From Hyphomicrobiales bacterium (GTDB lineage Bacteria > Pseudomonadota > Alphaproteobacteria > Rhizobiales > JAJFHR01): a stretch of DNA of 64,000 nucleotides. Location: the NCBI GenBank assembly GCA_021775475.1, contig JAJFHS010000050.1:1-64000 (forward strand), in the 5' to 3' direction. Numbering within the stretch: position 1 is the first letter of the stretch; the number at the start of each line of letters is the position of its first letter. This document shows, in pieces, positions 26,014-34,931 of the stretch. The notes under the pieces are model-generated. The model was not told the origin of the DNA and made no database searches. It saw nothing but the letters and a program-made list of their open reading frames with translations. The translations under genes were made by a program, and so were the position numbers.

Positions 26014-27258
26014 TCACACTCTGGCAGGCTCGAATGCCTCTGCGCGTTTTTCATTGATGGGCAGATGGATGAGGGCTGCAAACAGCCCCAAGGCAATGGA
26101 AATCCACCAGATCACATCATAAGAGCCATAGCGGTCAAAAACGATCCCGCCCAGCCAGACACCGGTAAACGAGCCAAGCTGGTGGCTGAAAAATACAAAC
26201 CCGAACAGGGTTGCCAGATGCTGGGTGCCAAACATCACCGCAACCAGACCGGAAGTCAGCGGCACCGTCGACAGCCATAACAATCCCATGACTGAAGCAA
26301 ACGTCATTACCACCAGGGTTGTTGGTTCCGAAAATAAAAAGATGGCGATGATCGCCGATCGCGCAACATAGAGAAAACTCAACATAAAACGCTTGGAATG
26401 TTTGCCGCCCAGCACACCGGCCGTATAGGAGCCGATGATATTGAAAAACCCGATTGCCGCAATTGACCAGGCCCCAAGTTCCGGTGCCGCCCCCACATCA
26501 CTCAGGTAAGCTGGAAAATGCACAGATATGAAGGCCACTTGAAAACCGCAAACAAAAAATCCCGACATCAACAATAAGTAACTCGTATGACCAAAGGCAG
26601 CACGCATCGCCTGGGTAAACGGTATCCGGGCTTCATTTCGCACGTGCGCGTGCACCTTGCCGGCGCTGAAGGCTGTGGCAAAAACAGAAATCAAAACGGC
26701 AAACCCCGCCAGCATCATCAAAGCGATTTGCCAACCGTAAGCATTAATGAACACCTGCCCCAGAGGAGCAAACAAAAACTGTCCCAGGGAGCCTGCAGCC
26801 GTCGCCAGGCCCAAAGCCCATGACCTTTTCTCGTCGGGCACCAGTTTGGCAATTGCCGCAAGAACAATGCCAAAGGCCGAACCTGAAAGCCCCAGACCGA
26901 CCAGCACTCCGGCAGTTATGTCCAGGGCCAGCGGCGTTGTTGATACTGCGGAAAGGGCAACACCAGCTCCATACAAAATGCCACCAAGTGCCAGAACCCG
27001 CACCGGGCCAAACCTGTCCGCCAGCATACCGGCAAGCGGCAATCCCAAACCCCAAACCAGGTTTTGCAAGGCAAGAGCAAAGGCAAACACCTCTCTGCCC
27101 CAGCCATTCGCCGCTGAAATGGGTTGGTTGAACAATCCATAAGATGAACGAATGCCAAAGCCTACCAAAGAGATCAGACAGCCGCACAGGATAATAAACC
27201 CGGTTCTGCGCCACAACGGAGCTGGCAACTGTGATCTGGTGTCACTAAGATCAGGCAT
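26014..27258 (-). CDS. MFS transporter
   Basis: A 414-residue, twelve-helix major facilitator. The start is taken at 27258 (MPDLSDTRSQL), with AGGAAA upstream; a longer frame to 27381 lacks a ribosome site. The loop 2-3 motif reads GMLADRFGPVRVLALGG, and VLGGKHSKRFML is its second-half counterpart. It resembles oxalate/monocarboxylate-type porters. Its stop lies 3 bp from the stop of the DddP-like gene. Transport of the pathway's substrate or an organic-acid product is an inference from position. Confidence 0.87.
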   Translation of the reverse strand: MPDLSDTRSQLPAPLWRRTGFIILCGCLISLVGFGIRSSYGLFNQPISAANGWGREVFAFALALQNLVWGLGLPLAGMLADRFGPVRVLALGGILYGAGVALSAVSTTPLALDITAGVLVGLGLSGSAFGIVLAAIAKLVPDEKRSWALGLATAAGSLGQFLFAPLGQVFINAYGWQIALMMLAGFAVLISVFATAFSAGKVHAHVRNEARIPFTQAMRAAFGHTSYLLLMSGFFVCGFQVAFISVHFPAYLSDVGAAPELGAWSIAAIGFFNIIGSYTAGVLGGKHSKRFMLSFLYVARSAIIAIFLFSEPTTLVVMTFASVMGLLWLSTVPLTSGLVAVMFGTQHLATLFGFVFFSHQLGSFTGVWLGGIVFDRYGSYDVIWWISIALGLFAALIHLPINEKRAEAFEPARV

Positions 27259-27533
27259 GTGAAAAATTTCCTGGGCATGTCGGAAAGTCGGCAGGATTTG
27301 TCTGAATAAGGGTAGGGTGGCGTCTATCCATTGGCAATATAAAAAATGCCCAAATCCATTAGAACCCCTGGATTGGTTCAATTTGTTCGATGAGGATTAC
27401 TGTTAAGATTTAAAACCATAATGAGCTGGAGAATGTGCAGGCAAAATCGAGAACATGTGGCAATTTTTCACATCATCGCTATGGCGCTCTATGGTAGTGA
27501 TATCAATCTGTAAAATTTGGATTGTGAATCAAC

Positions 27534-28151
27534 ATGCATCTTACAAAGCTGCAAAAATGGCTTTGGACCATGGTTGCTATTGCCTTGGTCGGATCACTCG
27601 GGTTTGCCGCCTGGATCAAATATTGGCCAACGGGAAACATATATATTTCTCGAATGGTTGGAGAAACCGAGGTTATACAGCCGCGTTTCCAGCTTACATC
27701 TCATACAGGTGGAAAAGTCAGCGATGCCACGTGGCGTGGTAAATGGCAAATGGTCTTCTTTGGTTTCACTAACTGCCCCGACGTTTGTCCAACCACGCTT
27801 GCCGAAATGGCGATGGTAATGGAGGGACTTGGTAAGGATGCAGAAAAAGTCAAACCTCTCTTTATCTCGATCGACCCTGCGCGCGATCGGGTGGCGGATA
27901 TGGCAGAATATGTCGCCGCTTTCCATCCGGCAATTACCGGTCTGACCGGGACAGATACCGAGATTGCCACCGTGGCTAAAAACTTTCGGGTTTATTATGC
28001 AAAGGGCGAGCCCATTGATGCATCGGATAATTACAACATGGCGCATACTTCGGTAATATACCTGATCTCGCCAGAGGGCCAATTTGTGCGTGTATTTTCC
28101 TTCGGGACGCGCGCTAAAGATATTCTCAAAGATATTCAACAACGCTTGTAA
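27534..28151 (+). CDS. SCO family copper chaperone (SenC/PrrC type)
   Basis: A 205-residue membrane-anchored thioredoxin-fold protein: an N-terminal helix (about 8-28), then the copper-binding motif C81-PDV-C85 and the distal H171 (NMAHTSVIYL). SCO proteins deliver copper to, or reduce, the CuA site of cytochrome c oxidase on the periplasmic face. First of three closely spaced genes with copper-delivery features. The 275 bp upstream, shared with the divergent MFS gene, hold no gene or motif that I can support. Confidence 0.92.
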   Translation: MHLTKLQKWLWTMVAIALVGSLGFAAWIKYWPTGNIYISRMVGETEVIQPRFQLTSHTGGKVSDATWRGKWQMVFFGFTNCPDVCPTTLAEMAMVMEGLGKDAEKVKPLFISIDPARDRVADMAEYVAAFHPAITGLTGTDTEIATVAKNFRVYYAKGEPIDASDNYNMAHTSVIYLISPEGQFVRVFSFGTRAKDILKDIQQRL

Positions 28152-28163
28152 GGAGTTACTGTT

Positions 28164-28643
28164 TTGAACATATCCGGGCAGCTTAAGCTGACGATATTTG
28201 CTATAATTTTATCAATCCTGCCAACGTCTTTCGTATTGGCCCAAACGGTGACGGTCGGCTCTCTTGTCATCGAGACACCATGGGCGCGAGCCTCGATTGG
28301 CACCAAACGTCCTGGGGCTGTTTTCTTTACAATTCGAAATAAGGGAAGCGTTGCCGATGTCTTGTCAGCTGTCGAAACTCCCGTGTCCGGCAAGGCAAGT
28401 GTGCATCGCTCACAGATAATCAACGGCATTGCCTCCATGACCATGGCCGGACCGGTTAAAATTCCCGCAAATTCCGAAGTGCGCCTGGCTCCGGGCGGGC
28501 TTCATATAATGTTGATGATGTTAAAAAAACCTCTCATCAAAGGCAAAGATTTTCCTTTAACGCTGGTTTTCAAAAAAACCGGTCGGGTTGAAATCACCGT
28601 ACCCGTGTTGAGTGTAGGCGCACGCGGGCCAGAGCAAAAATGA
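28164..28643 (+). CDS. PCu(A)C periplasmic copper chaperone
   Basis: A 159-residue exported cupredoxin-like protein with a signal peptide ending near residue 26 (FVLAQ). The copper(I) motif H(M)x10Mx21HxM fits exactly: H81, M92, H114 and M116. It passes Cu(I) to SCO or to the CuA site of cytochrome oxidase. The TTG start is fixed by AAGGAG 8 bp upstream. It follows the SCO gene by 12 bp and overlaps the next gene by ATGA. Confidence 0.93.
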   Translation: MNISGQLKLTIFAIILSILPTSFVLAQTVTVGSLVIETPWARASIGTKRPGAVFFTIRNKGSVADVLSAVETPVSGKASVHRSQIINGIASMTMAGPVKIPANSEVRLAPGGLHIMLMMLKKPLIKGKDFPLTLVFKKTGRVEITVPVLSVGARGPEQK

Positions 28644-29341
28644 GATTTTCGCCAACTTTTAGCAAACACGGAATCCAGTTTATGAAAAAAAATCTGATCG
28701 CACTTGTTTGCGGTATTTTCCTTACCCTCGCCACAACGCTACCCAGCCAGGCTCATTCGCTGGGGTATGTCGAAAAACAACTGGCTGGAAAGGGAAGTTT
28801 TTTCCAGGAGTTTGACAAAAAGGTTCCTGATTTTGAACTACAGGATATAGATGGCAATAAAATCACAGCCAAGCGTCTTGCCGGAAAAGTTGTTGTTGTT
28901 TTTTTCATCAATGCCGATTGCCTTGCCAATTGTCCCGCACATATTGAAGGCATGGCAGAAATACAATCGATGTTGAATTTATCGCCAATGCGTGACATCG
29001 TTCAAATCATCACTATTGTCACTGATCCACCAAAAGATATGCGCAAGGCTCTGCGCAAATTTGCCGATGAGACAGAGATTGCCCCTTCAAACTGGGCATT
29101 TGTAACCAGTGATCTGAAGCGGTCCTCTGCAACAAGGCAGCTATTGGATTTCTTTGGTGGCAAGGTTACCAGTGCTGCCAAAAATGTTGAGAAGAAAGAT
29201 ATTGTCACGCATGTGATTGGTATGAATGGCCACTGGCGTGCAAATTTCTACGGTCTGGATTTTCAACCGACAGAATTCGTGATCTATATTAACGCACTTG
29301 TAAATTCCGATCTTGGCGTAACGGACGGGCACGAAGACTAA
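28640..29341 (+). CDS. SCO/thioredoxin-fold periplasmic protein
   Basis: A 233-residue exported protein. The ATG at 28640 overlaps the previous stop (ATGA); a start at 28682 (MKKNLIALVCG) would give a more classical signal peptide ending PSQAHS. The mature part has a peroxiredoxin/SCO-like fold: VPDFELQDIDGNKIT, then VVVVFFINADC with C94 and C98 in the CxxxC arrangement, as in SCO proteins. A late His pair (THVIGMNGHWRANF) may supply the third ligand. It is probably a second redox or copper factor in cytochrome oxidase assembly. Confidence 0.8.
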   Translation: MRFSPTFSKHGIQFMKKNLIALVCGIFLTLATTLPSQAHSLGYVEKQLAGKGSFFQEFDKKVPDFELQDIDGNKITAKRLAGKVVVVFFINADCLANCPAHIEGMAEIQSMLNLSPMRDIVQIITIVTDPPKDMRKALRKFADETEIAPSNWAFVTSDLKRSSATRQLLDFFGGKVTSAAKNVEKKDIVTHVIGMNGHWRANFYGLDFQPTEFVIYINALVNSDLGVTDGHED

Positions 29342-29370
29342 CAGGCTCAAAAAATTTGGGAGACACTTTG

Positions 29371-29850
29371 ATGACCATAAATAAGAACCTGTCGATGCTC
29401 GAAAAACGTCGTATCGAAGCAGAATTGATAAAAGAAATCTATGATGTGTTGGTGAAACGCCATGGCGAAGAAGAGGCGCAGGAAATTATTCGTATCTCGG
29501 TTTCAAATTCGGCCATAACGCAAGGCAAAGCGTTTCGGGCTGAATATGACCATGAACCCGATCTTGAGGACTTTGCCTCTCATATGTATTTATGGGAAAA
29601 AGATAATGCTCTTGAGCGCGTCATCCTGCAAAAAACATCAGAAAAGCTGGATTACAATATCACCCGATGCGAATATGCCCGCATGTATAAGGAAATGGGA
29701 CTGGGCCATATCGGGCACCTGTTGTCGTGCAATCGCGATGGTAGTTTTTGTGTTGGATACAGCAAAAACATAAAACTGACCCGCACCCAAACCCTGATGG
29801 AAGGGGCCTCACATTGTGATTTCCGCTATCGCAAGGTTTCTCAAACCTAG
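29371..29850 (+). CDS. L-2-amino-thiazoline-4-carboxylic acid hydrolase family protein
   Basis: A 159-residue cytoplasmic protein. The start at 29371 has GGGAG nine bp upstream. The C-terminal half matches the ATC hydrolase family (PF14196): NITRCEYARMYKEMGLGHIGHLLSCNRDG and TRTQTLMEGASHCDFRYR, with conserved Cys residues. Pseudomonas ATC hydrolase opens a thiazoline ring to S-carbamoyl-cysteine, but most family members are of unknown function. It follows the copper genes by 29 bp and may be co-transcribed with them. Its 3' end is convergent with a frameshifted oxidoreductase gene. Confidence 0.82.
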   Translation: MTINKNLSMLEKRRIEAELIKEIYDVLVKRHGEEEAQEIIRISVSNSAITQGKAFRAEYDHEPDLEDFASHMYLWEKDNALERVILQKTSEKLDYNITRCEYARMYKEMGLGHIGHLLSCNRDGSFCVGYSKNIKLTRTQTLMEGASHCDFRYRKVSQT

Positions 29851-29860
29851 AGCCTGTCGG

Positions 29861-31193
29861 TTATACGCGCTTGTTTTTGACCGGGTGTTTGTCACGCCAG
29901 CGATAATAGGGCAGGGCCGTACGGGCCATTGCGCGAACGAGTCCATGAAACCGCACCGGCGTCGGGGTTGACAGTGGCAGGGCGAGATCTTTTGCGTCAG
30001 CGCCATTGATTGCCTTGGCCAATTCGCGCCCGATTGCCACGGAAAGCGCCACACCGCGACCGTTAAAACCAACGGCTGACCAATAATCGGGTCAGTTGAT
30101 GAAAATGCGGGTATCGGTCCGGGGTGATGGCAACCAGACCTGACCACACATGAGAAAATGTTGGTTTTCCCAACATTGGAAAGGCTTTTTGCAGGCGCTT
30201 GCCAATAAGGTTTTTAATTCGTTTTACACCGTTAAACGGCAGCGCCAAAGCGCCGCCGGAGATCAGATTGTTGCGCGCGTCATAGCGAAAAAACTGTAAA
30301 TCTGCCCTGGTATCGGACACGGCCTGGCGCTGGGGAAGTATCTGGCTTGCCAAAGCCTCATCAATTGGCTTGGTCGACACTTGCCAGGAAGTGACAGGGA
30401 TGATCGACCGGGCTACCTTGGGCGCAAGAGTTGATGACATTTCGCCGCTGTAAGCGTTGGTTGCCAATAACACCGCATTACAAAGCACAGAACCCTGGGG
30501 CGTAGTAACCCGCCAGCGCTGGCCTGATCGAATGATGGTGTGGGCAGGTGAATTTTCAAAAATCAGAGCACCGCGCTTATCACACACCTGTGCCAGCCCG
30601 CGCAGTAACATCAACGGGTTAATGTGACCGCCGCTGGAGTTCAACATGCCACAATCCCAGGCATCTGAGCCCAACAATTTTGATGTTTCAGCCGCATCAA
30701 GCATGCGGCAGGGGGCGCCGCGTGCGGCCCAGGCCGCATTTCGTTTTTCACATAGAATACTGTGCGCAACCGTATGTGCGGGTTGAAACCAACCGGGTTG
30801 CTCCGCCTCGCAAGTGATGTTTTCGTGGCGCACCAGTTGAAACAAATCCTCGGCACTATCGCGGACAAGCCCAACTAATCTTTCTCCCGCCTCACCATAA
30901 TGGCGTTCCAGATCCTGTGGCTCAACCCGAGATAATACCGGAATGACCTGTCCATTGTTTCGCCCCGAACCGCCAGAGCCAATGGTGTTAGCCTCAAGGA
31001 TGCATACGCTTGCACCGCTGTTCAACAAATGCAGTGCCGTCGAAAAACCGGTATATCCACCGCCAATGATGGCGACATCGATGTCCATTGAGCCTTGAAG
31101 GGGTGGCATTCTTTTGCCTGGTGGTGAAACAGCATGCCACAGGCTTTTTGATTCTGATTCTGATTTGGAAGTTTCTTGCGCCATCAACGGCAT
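29861..31193 (-). pseudogene. FAD-dependent oxidoreductase (PuuB/DAO type), frameshifted near the 3' end
   Basis: The start (MPLMAQETS) is at 31193. The FAD motif is IIGGGYTGFSTALHL, followed by GSGGSGRNNGQVIPVL, typical of gamma-glutamylputrescine and related amine oxidases. The frame shifts at about 30095-30105: the current frame ends LLVSRWF at 30063, while the -1/+2 frame reads PDYWSAVGFNGRGVALS and continues to a stop at 29861. That lost piece holds the C-terminal FAD-contacting NGRG motif and roughly 75 residues. It is therefore a recent pseudogene or a sequencing error. It lies 16 bp downstream of dnaB. Confidence 0.8.
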
Positions 31194-31209
31194 GTCTGAA
31201 CCCCTGATC

Positions 31210-32721
31210 CTAATCAAAGCGCTCCGGCATATGATCTGAGCGGGCGTAGTTCTGGAAGCGGGTGAACTCGGCCTGGAATTGCAGTCGGATGGTGCCGGTG
31301 GGGCCATGACGCTGTTTGGCAATGATCACTTCGGCCAGCCCGGTGATTTTCTCCATGTTTTCCTGCCATTCGAAAAACTCAGGAGTGTTTTCGCGTGGCT
31401 GGGATTTTTGCAGATAATATTCTTCGCGGTAGATGAACAATACCACGTCCGCATCCTGCTCAATCGAGCCTGATTCGCGTAAATCAGCCAGATGAGGGCG
31501 CTTGTCGTCGCGCGCTTCCACTTGTCGCGAAAGCTGTGATAGCGCAATTATCGGGCAGTTAAGTTCCTTGGCCAGCGCTTTGAGGTTGGTGGTAATTTCA
31601 GTTACCTCCTGCACCCGGCCCTGGCTTGAGGTTTTGGCCGAACCTGCCAGCAGTTGCAGGTAATCCACCACAATCAACCCCACACCCTCGCGCCGTTTGA
31701 GACGTCGCGCCCGTGCCGCCAATTGCGCTACGGTAATACCGCCGGTATCATCAATGTAGAGTGGCAGGCTTTGCAACTCTTGCGACACCTGTACCAGTGT
31801 ATGAAATTCGCTTTCGTTTATCTGTCCGCGGCGAATTTTTTCCGAAGAAATTCCAGCCTGTTCGGAGACAATACGGGTGGCAAGCTGTTCTGACGACATT
31901 TCCAGTGAAAAGAAAGCGACAACGCCGCCGTTTTCAACATCAAGACTGCCGTCACTTGCGTGTTTTGCTTTGTATGCTCTAGCCACATGAAAGGCGAGGT
32001 TGGTGGCCAGCGCGGTTTTGCCCATGGCGGGTCTGCCGGCAAGGACAATCAAATCCGATTGCTGCAGGCCACCCATTTTATCGTCAATGTCCTGAAGCCC
32101 ACACGAGATGCCGGAAAGCCCGCCATCGCGTTCATAGGCTTTGGCGGCCATATCAACGGCTTGCGTGAGGGCGTCGCCAAAATTTTGAAACCCCTGGCCA
32201 TACTTCCCGTTTTCGGCAAGATCATAGAGCGCCTGTTCGGTGCGTTCGATATTGTCTTTGGGATCACTGTCAACAAGCGTCTCGTAAGCGTCATTGACAA
32301 GTTCTTCGCCAATTCCAATAAGGGCGCGCCGGGTGGCGAGGTCGAAAATGGTGCGGCCGTAATCTTCCGCATTGATGATGGTTGTCGCTGACGCTGCCAG
32401 TCGGGCGAGGTACGGTGCACCACCTATCTCGTCGAGTGCTTCATCATTGTCGAAATATGTCTTGAGCGTAACCGGGCTTGCCGGGCGCCCGGCCCGGATC
32501 AGGGCAGCGGCTGCCTCATACAGACGCGCATGCAACGGATCGAAAAAATGCTCGGGTTTTAAAAATGCCGATACCCTGTCGCAGGCCTCATTGTTAACGA
32601 GGATAGCACCAAGCAGAGCTTGTTCGGCTTCGATGTTGTGTGGCGCAGTGCGATAGTCGGCAACGCCATCATCAGCACTATCGATATCAAAAGTTGCGGC
32701 AAGGGAAGTGTTGTTGTCCAT
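31210..32721 (-). CDS. dnaB: Replicative DNA helicase DnaB
   Basis: A 503-residue hexameric helicase that unwinds DNA ahead of the replication fork. The N-terminal DnaB domain (about 25-130; PHNIEAEQALLGAILVN) is followed by the RecA-like C-terminal domain. It has Walker A AGRPAMGKTALA, Walker B GLIVVDYLQLL and the DnaB segments FSLEMSSEQLATR and IALSQLSRQVEARDDKRP. No intein is present. The order dnaB-cfa-rplI on one strand is usual in Rhizobiales. Confidence 0.97.
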   Translation of the reverse strand: MDNNTSLAATFDIDSADDGVADYRTAPHNIEAEQALLGAILVNNEACDRVSAFLKPEHFFDPLHARLYEAAAALIRAGRPASPVTLKTYFDNDEALDEIGGAPYLARLAASATTIINAEDYGRTIFDLATRRALIGIGEELVNDAYETLVDSDPKDNIERTEQALYDLAENGKYGQGFQNFGDALTQAVDMAAKAYERDGGLSGISCGLQDIDDKMGGLQQSDLIVLAGRPAMGKTALATNLAFHVARAYKAKHASDGSLDVENGGVVAFFSLEMSSEQLATRIVSEQAGISSEKIRRGQINESEFHTLVQVSQELQSLPLYIDDTGGITVAQLAARARRLKRREGVGLIVVDYLQLLAGSAKTSSQGRVQEVTEITTNLKALAKELNCPIIALSQLSRQVEARDDKRPHLADLRESGSIEQDADVVLFIYREEYYLQKSQPRENTPEFFEWQENMEKITGLAEVIIAKQRHGPTGTIRLQFQAEFTRFQNYARSDHMPERFD

Positions 32722-32853
32722 GATTGGACATTACCTCAAACGTGGCCGAGTTATGAAATATTTTTGAGCAAAATTTGAAAATTCAGAGATACCCACACAA
32801 TACATTTTTATACAGATTTGATTTTATCAGTCGAAATTCGTGCTTGCATTTTC

Positions 32854-32873
32854 TGCCGGAAAAGAAACGGCAG
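32854..32873. repeat. Inverted repeat in the cfa-dnaB interval
   Basis: CTGCCG and CGGCAG form a perfect 6-bp stem with an 8-base A-rich loop, about 150 bp upstream of dnaB. Nearer to cfa, an AT-rich stem AAATCA/TGATTT followed by T's overlaps the cfa stop and could be a weak terminator. No gene lies in 32722-32911. Confidence 0.35.
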
Positions 32874-32911
32874 GTTCGAAATTTCCATTTTCAAACCCGA
32901 CAAAACAAAAA

Positions 32912-34132
32912 TCACTTTTGATTTAATAACATACGCGATTCCGCCTCACCCATATAGGTGCGGGTAACAGGCAGGGCCTCAACACTTTTGCTCAACTGAA
33001 TTTGAAACACCATATGTTTGCCATTGCGAAAAGACATTTCGGAGATAATCAGATAAAACTCCCACATGCGGCAGAAGCGCTCATCCAGCAGGTCGGTAAT
33101 TTTCTCGCGGTTTTTTTGAAACCGCTGATCCCAAGCCAAAAGCGTATCGGCATAATGTAGCCGCAGAATTTCGATATCGGTTACCCACAATCCAGCCTTT
33201 TCGATGGCTGTACAGGTTTCAGACAGGGCAGGAGATGATGCACCGGGAAAAATATATTTTCTGATCCAGGCACTTGTCGGGCCGGGTTGGCCTTTACGTC
33301 CTATGGAATGGACCAGTGCCACGCCGTTCGGAGCCAGCAGACTGTTTATTTTAGAAAAATATTCCTGGTGGTGGTCGGTGCCCACATGTTCAAACATACC
33401 AATCGAGACAATGCGATCAAACGGACCTTCAACATGACGATAGTCCATCAATTCAAATTTTACCCGGTCCTGCAATCCGCGCTCTCTAGCTCGTTCTGTA
33501 GCCAGTGATTGTTGTTCTTTGGAAAGCGTCACCCCAAGCACGTCAACATCACAATGTTGCGCCAGGAACATCGCCATACCACCCCAGCCCGAACCAATAT
33601 CCAGAACTTTTTGACCCGGCTTGAGGTCGAGTTTGGCGGCTATATGGCGGATTTTATTTTGCTGCGCTACGTCAAGAGTGTCGTCGGGTGAAGAAAAATA
33701 GGCGCATGAATAATGCATATCCTGATCGAGAAATAGGCGATAGAGATCATTCGAGAGATCATAATGATGAGCAACATTGGACCGGGCGTTGCTAATAGTG
33801 TTGTGTTGATGAAATTTACGAACACGTTTCAGAAATGTTCGAAGTGACCTTTGCAACGGTTGTTTGCGTAGATTTGATCGGTTCATGGCAAAAATCATCA
33901 AAAGGTCACGAATGCTCCCTTCTTCAACTATCATTGTACCGTCGACATAGGCCTCACCAGCGCGTAATTCGGGGTTAAGAAATAAGCGCCGGGCGAGATT
34001 TTTCTCAGTAAACCGCAGCGTTACTTCGGGGCCGGGTGCGCCCTTGTGCTCATGTCGTTTATTGTCCGCGTCAATAATATGAATGGTTCCGGTTTGGACA
34101 AATTTTGCCAGCATGGCATTGAGTAGTCGCAT
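32912..34132 (-). CDS. cfa: Cyclopropane-fatty-acyl-phospholipid synthase family protein
   Basis: A 406-residue SAM-dependent methyltransferase acting on phospholipid acyl chains at the inner membrane. An N-terminal lipid-binding region (about 1-110) is followed by HYDLSNDLYRLFL, the SAM motif VLDIGSGWGGMAMFLA and the GVTLSKEQ segment; C-terminal YLIISEMSFRNG matches CFA synthases. It methylenates a cis double bond to a cyclopropane ring. An alternative is a tuberculostearic-acid-type methyltransferase of the same family. It begins 72 bp after rplI, behind that gene's terminator. Confidence 0.9.
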   Translation of the reverse strand: MRLLNAMLAKFVQTGTIHIIDADNKRHEHKGAPGPEVTLRFTEKNLARRLFLNPELRAGEAYVDGTMIVEEGSIRDLLMIFAMNRSNLRKQPLQRSLRTFLKRVRKFHQHNTISNARSNVAHHYDLSNDLYRLFLDQDMHYSCAYFSSPDDTLDVAQQNKIRHIAAKLDLKPGQKVLDIGSGWGGMAMFLAQHCDVDVLGVTLSKEQQSLATERARERGLQDRVKFELMDYRHVEGPFDRIVSIGMFEHVGTDHHQEYFSKINSLLAPNGVALVHSIGRKGQPGPTSAWIRKYIFPGASSPALSETCTAIEKAGLWVTDIEILRLHYADTLLAWDQRFQKNREKITDLLDERFCRMWEFYLIISEMSFRNGKHMVFQIQLSKSVEALPVTRTYMGEAESRMLLNQK

Positions 34133-34157
34133 CGTGTAATCTCATCGGTTCTGGGGC

Positions 34158-34194
34158 AAAAAAAGGGCTCAATGTGCCACTGCACAGTGAGCCC
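34158..34194 (-). terminator. Rho-independent terminator of the rpsF-rplI operon
   Basis: On the minus strand a GGGCTCA/TGAGCCC stem (34165-34171 with 34188-34194) is extended by a TGTGC/GCACA inner stem. A run of seven T's follows (34158-34164 read in reverse). It starts 10 bp after the rplI stop and insulates cfa. Confidence 0.93.
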
Positions 34195-34203
34195 TCCGAA
34201 TTG

Positions 34204-34881
34204 CTAGGCTTCGTCTTTGGCTTCCGTCTCATCTTCAGCGGAAACTTCATCAGACGCAACATCATCAGATACGGCCTCTTCCTGGCTGTCATCGCTTGCA
34301 TCTTCGGCAAGTTCTTGAGCAGCCTCCTTGGCCCGCTCCTCGTCTTCAAAAACCCCCTTAGTGGCCAGAGCATCTTCATCTTCGTCAAACTGATCAGCGG
34401 TCACATCTTCGCCGCGTGCCTGGCGTTCGGCTTCTTCTTCAGTTCGCGCCACATTGACAACCACACCCAGAGATACTTCAGGGTGAAGCACAACACGCAC
34501 ATCGTGCAGACCCAAAAGTTTGATCGGGCGTTCCAATACCACCTGGTTGCGGGAGATGCTGGCACCGCCCTCTGTCATCAGTGTGGCAATGTCACGCGTT
34601 GAAACTGAGCCGTAAAGCTGACCGCTTTCACCAGCCTGACGGATGATGATGTACAGGTTGCCGTCAATTTTTTCAGCAACTGCTTGTGCTTCTTTCTGGT
34701 TGTCGAGATTAGTGGCTTCCAACTGCGCCCGCTGTTCTTCAAATTGTGCCCGGTTGGCCTTGTTGGCTCTGAGTGCTTTTTTCTGTGGCAGAAGGTAATT
34801 ACGGGCATAACCGTCTTTGACGCTAACAACGTCCCCCATCTGTCCCAGTCTTTCGATGCGTTCGAGTAATATGATTTCCAT
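34204..34881 (-). CDS. rplI: 50S ribosomal protein L9 with long acidic C-terminal extension
   Basis: A 225-residue protein. The N-terminal L9 domain is unmistakable ([33 protein letters not shown], described here in two halves), followed by the connecting helix and C-terminal domain to about residue 150. L9 is usually near 150 residues; here about 75 extra residues rich in Glu, Asp and Ala follow ([23 protein letters not shown] onward). Extensions occur in other Rhizobiales L9 proteins; their role is unknown. Last gene of the rpsF operon. Confidence 0.95.
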   Translation of the reverse strand: MEIILLERIERLGQMGDVVSVKDGYARNYLLPQKKALRANKANRAQFEEQRAQLEATNLDNQKEAQAVAEKIDGNLYIIIRQAGESGQLYGSVSTRDIATLMTEGGASISRNQVVLERPIKLLGLHDVRVVLHPEVSLGVVVNVARTEEEAERQARGEDVTADQFDEDEDALATKGVFEDEERAKEAAQELAEDASDDSQEEAVSDDVASDEVSAEDETEAKDEA

Positions 34882-34931
34882 TTCTTTATCCTTCAGTTTT
34901 TAAATTTCAATGTCGGTGCAGGCTCGTAATT

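Noticed and set aside
29809-30147. 112-codon minus-strand frame as a separate gene
   Set aside because: It is a shadow over the frameshifted oxidoreductase and the ATC-hydrolase-like 3' end.
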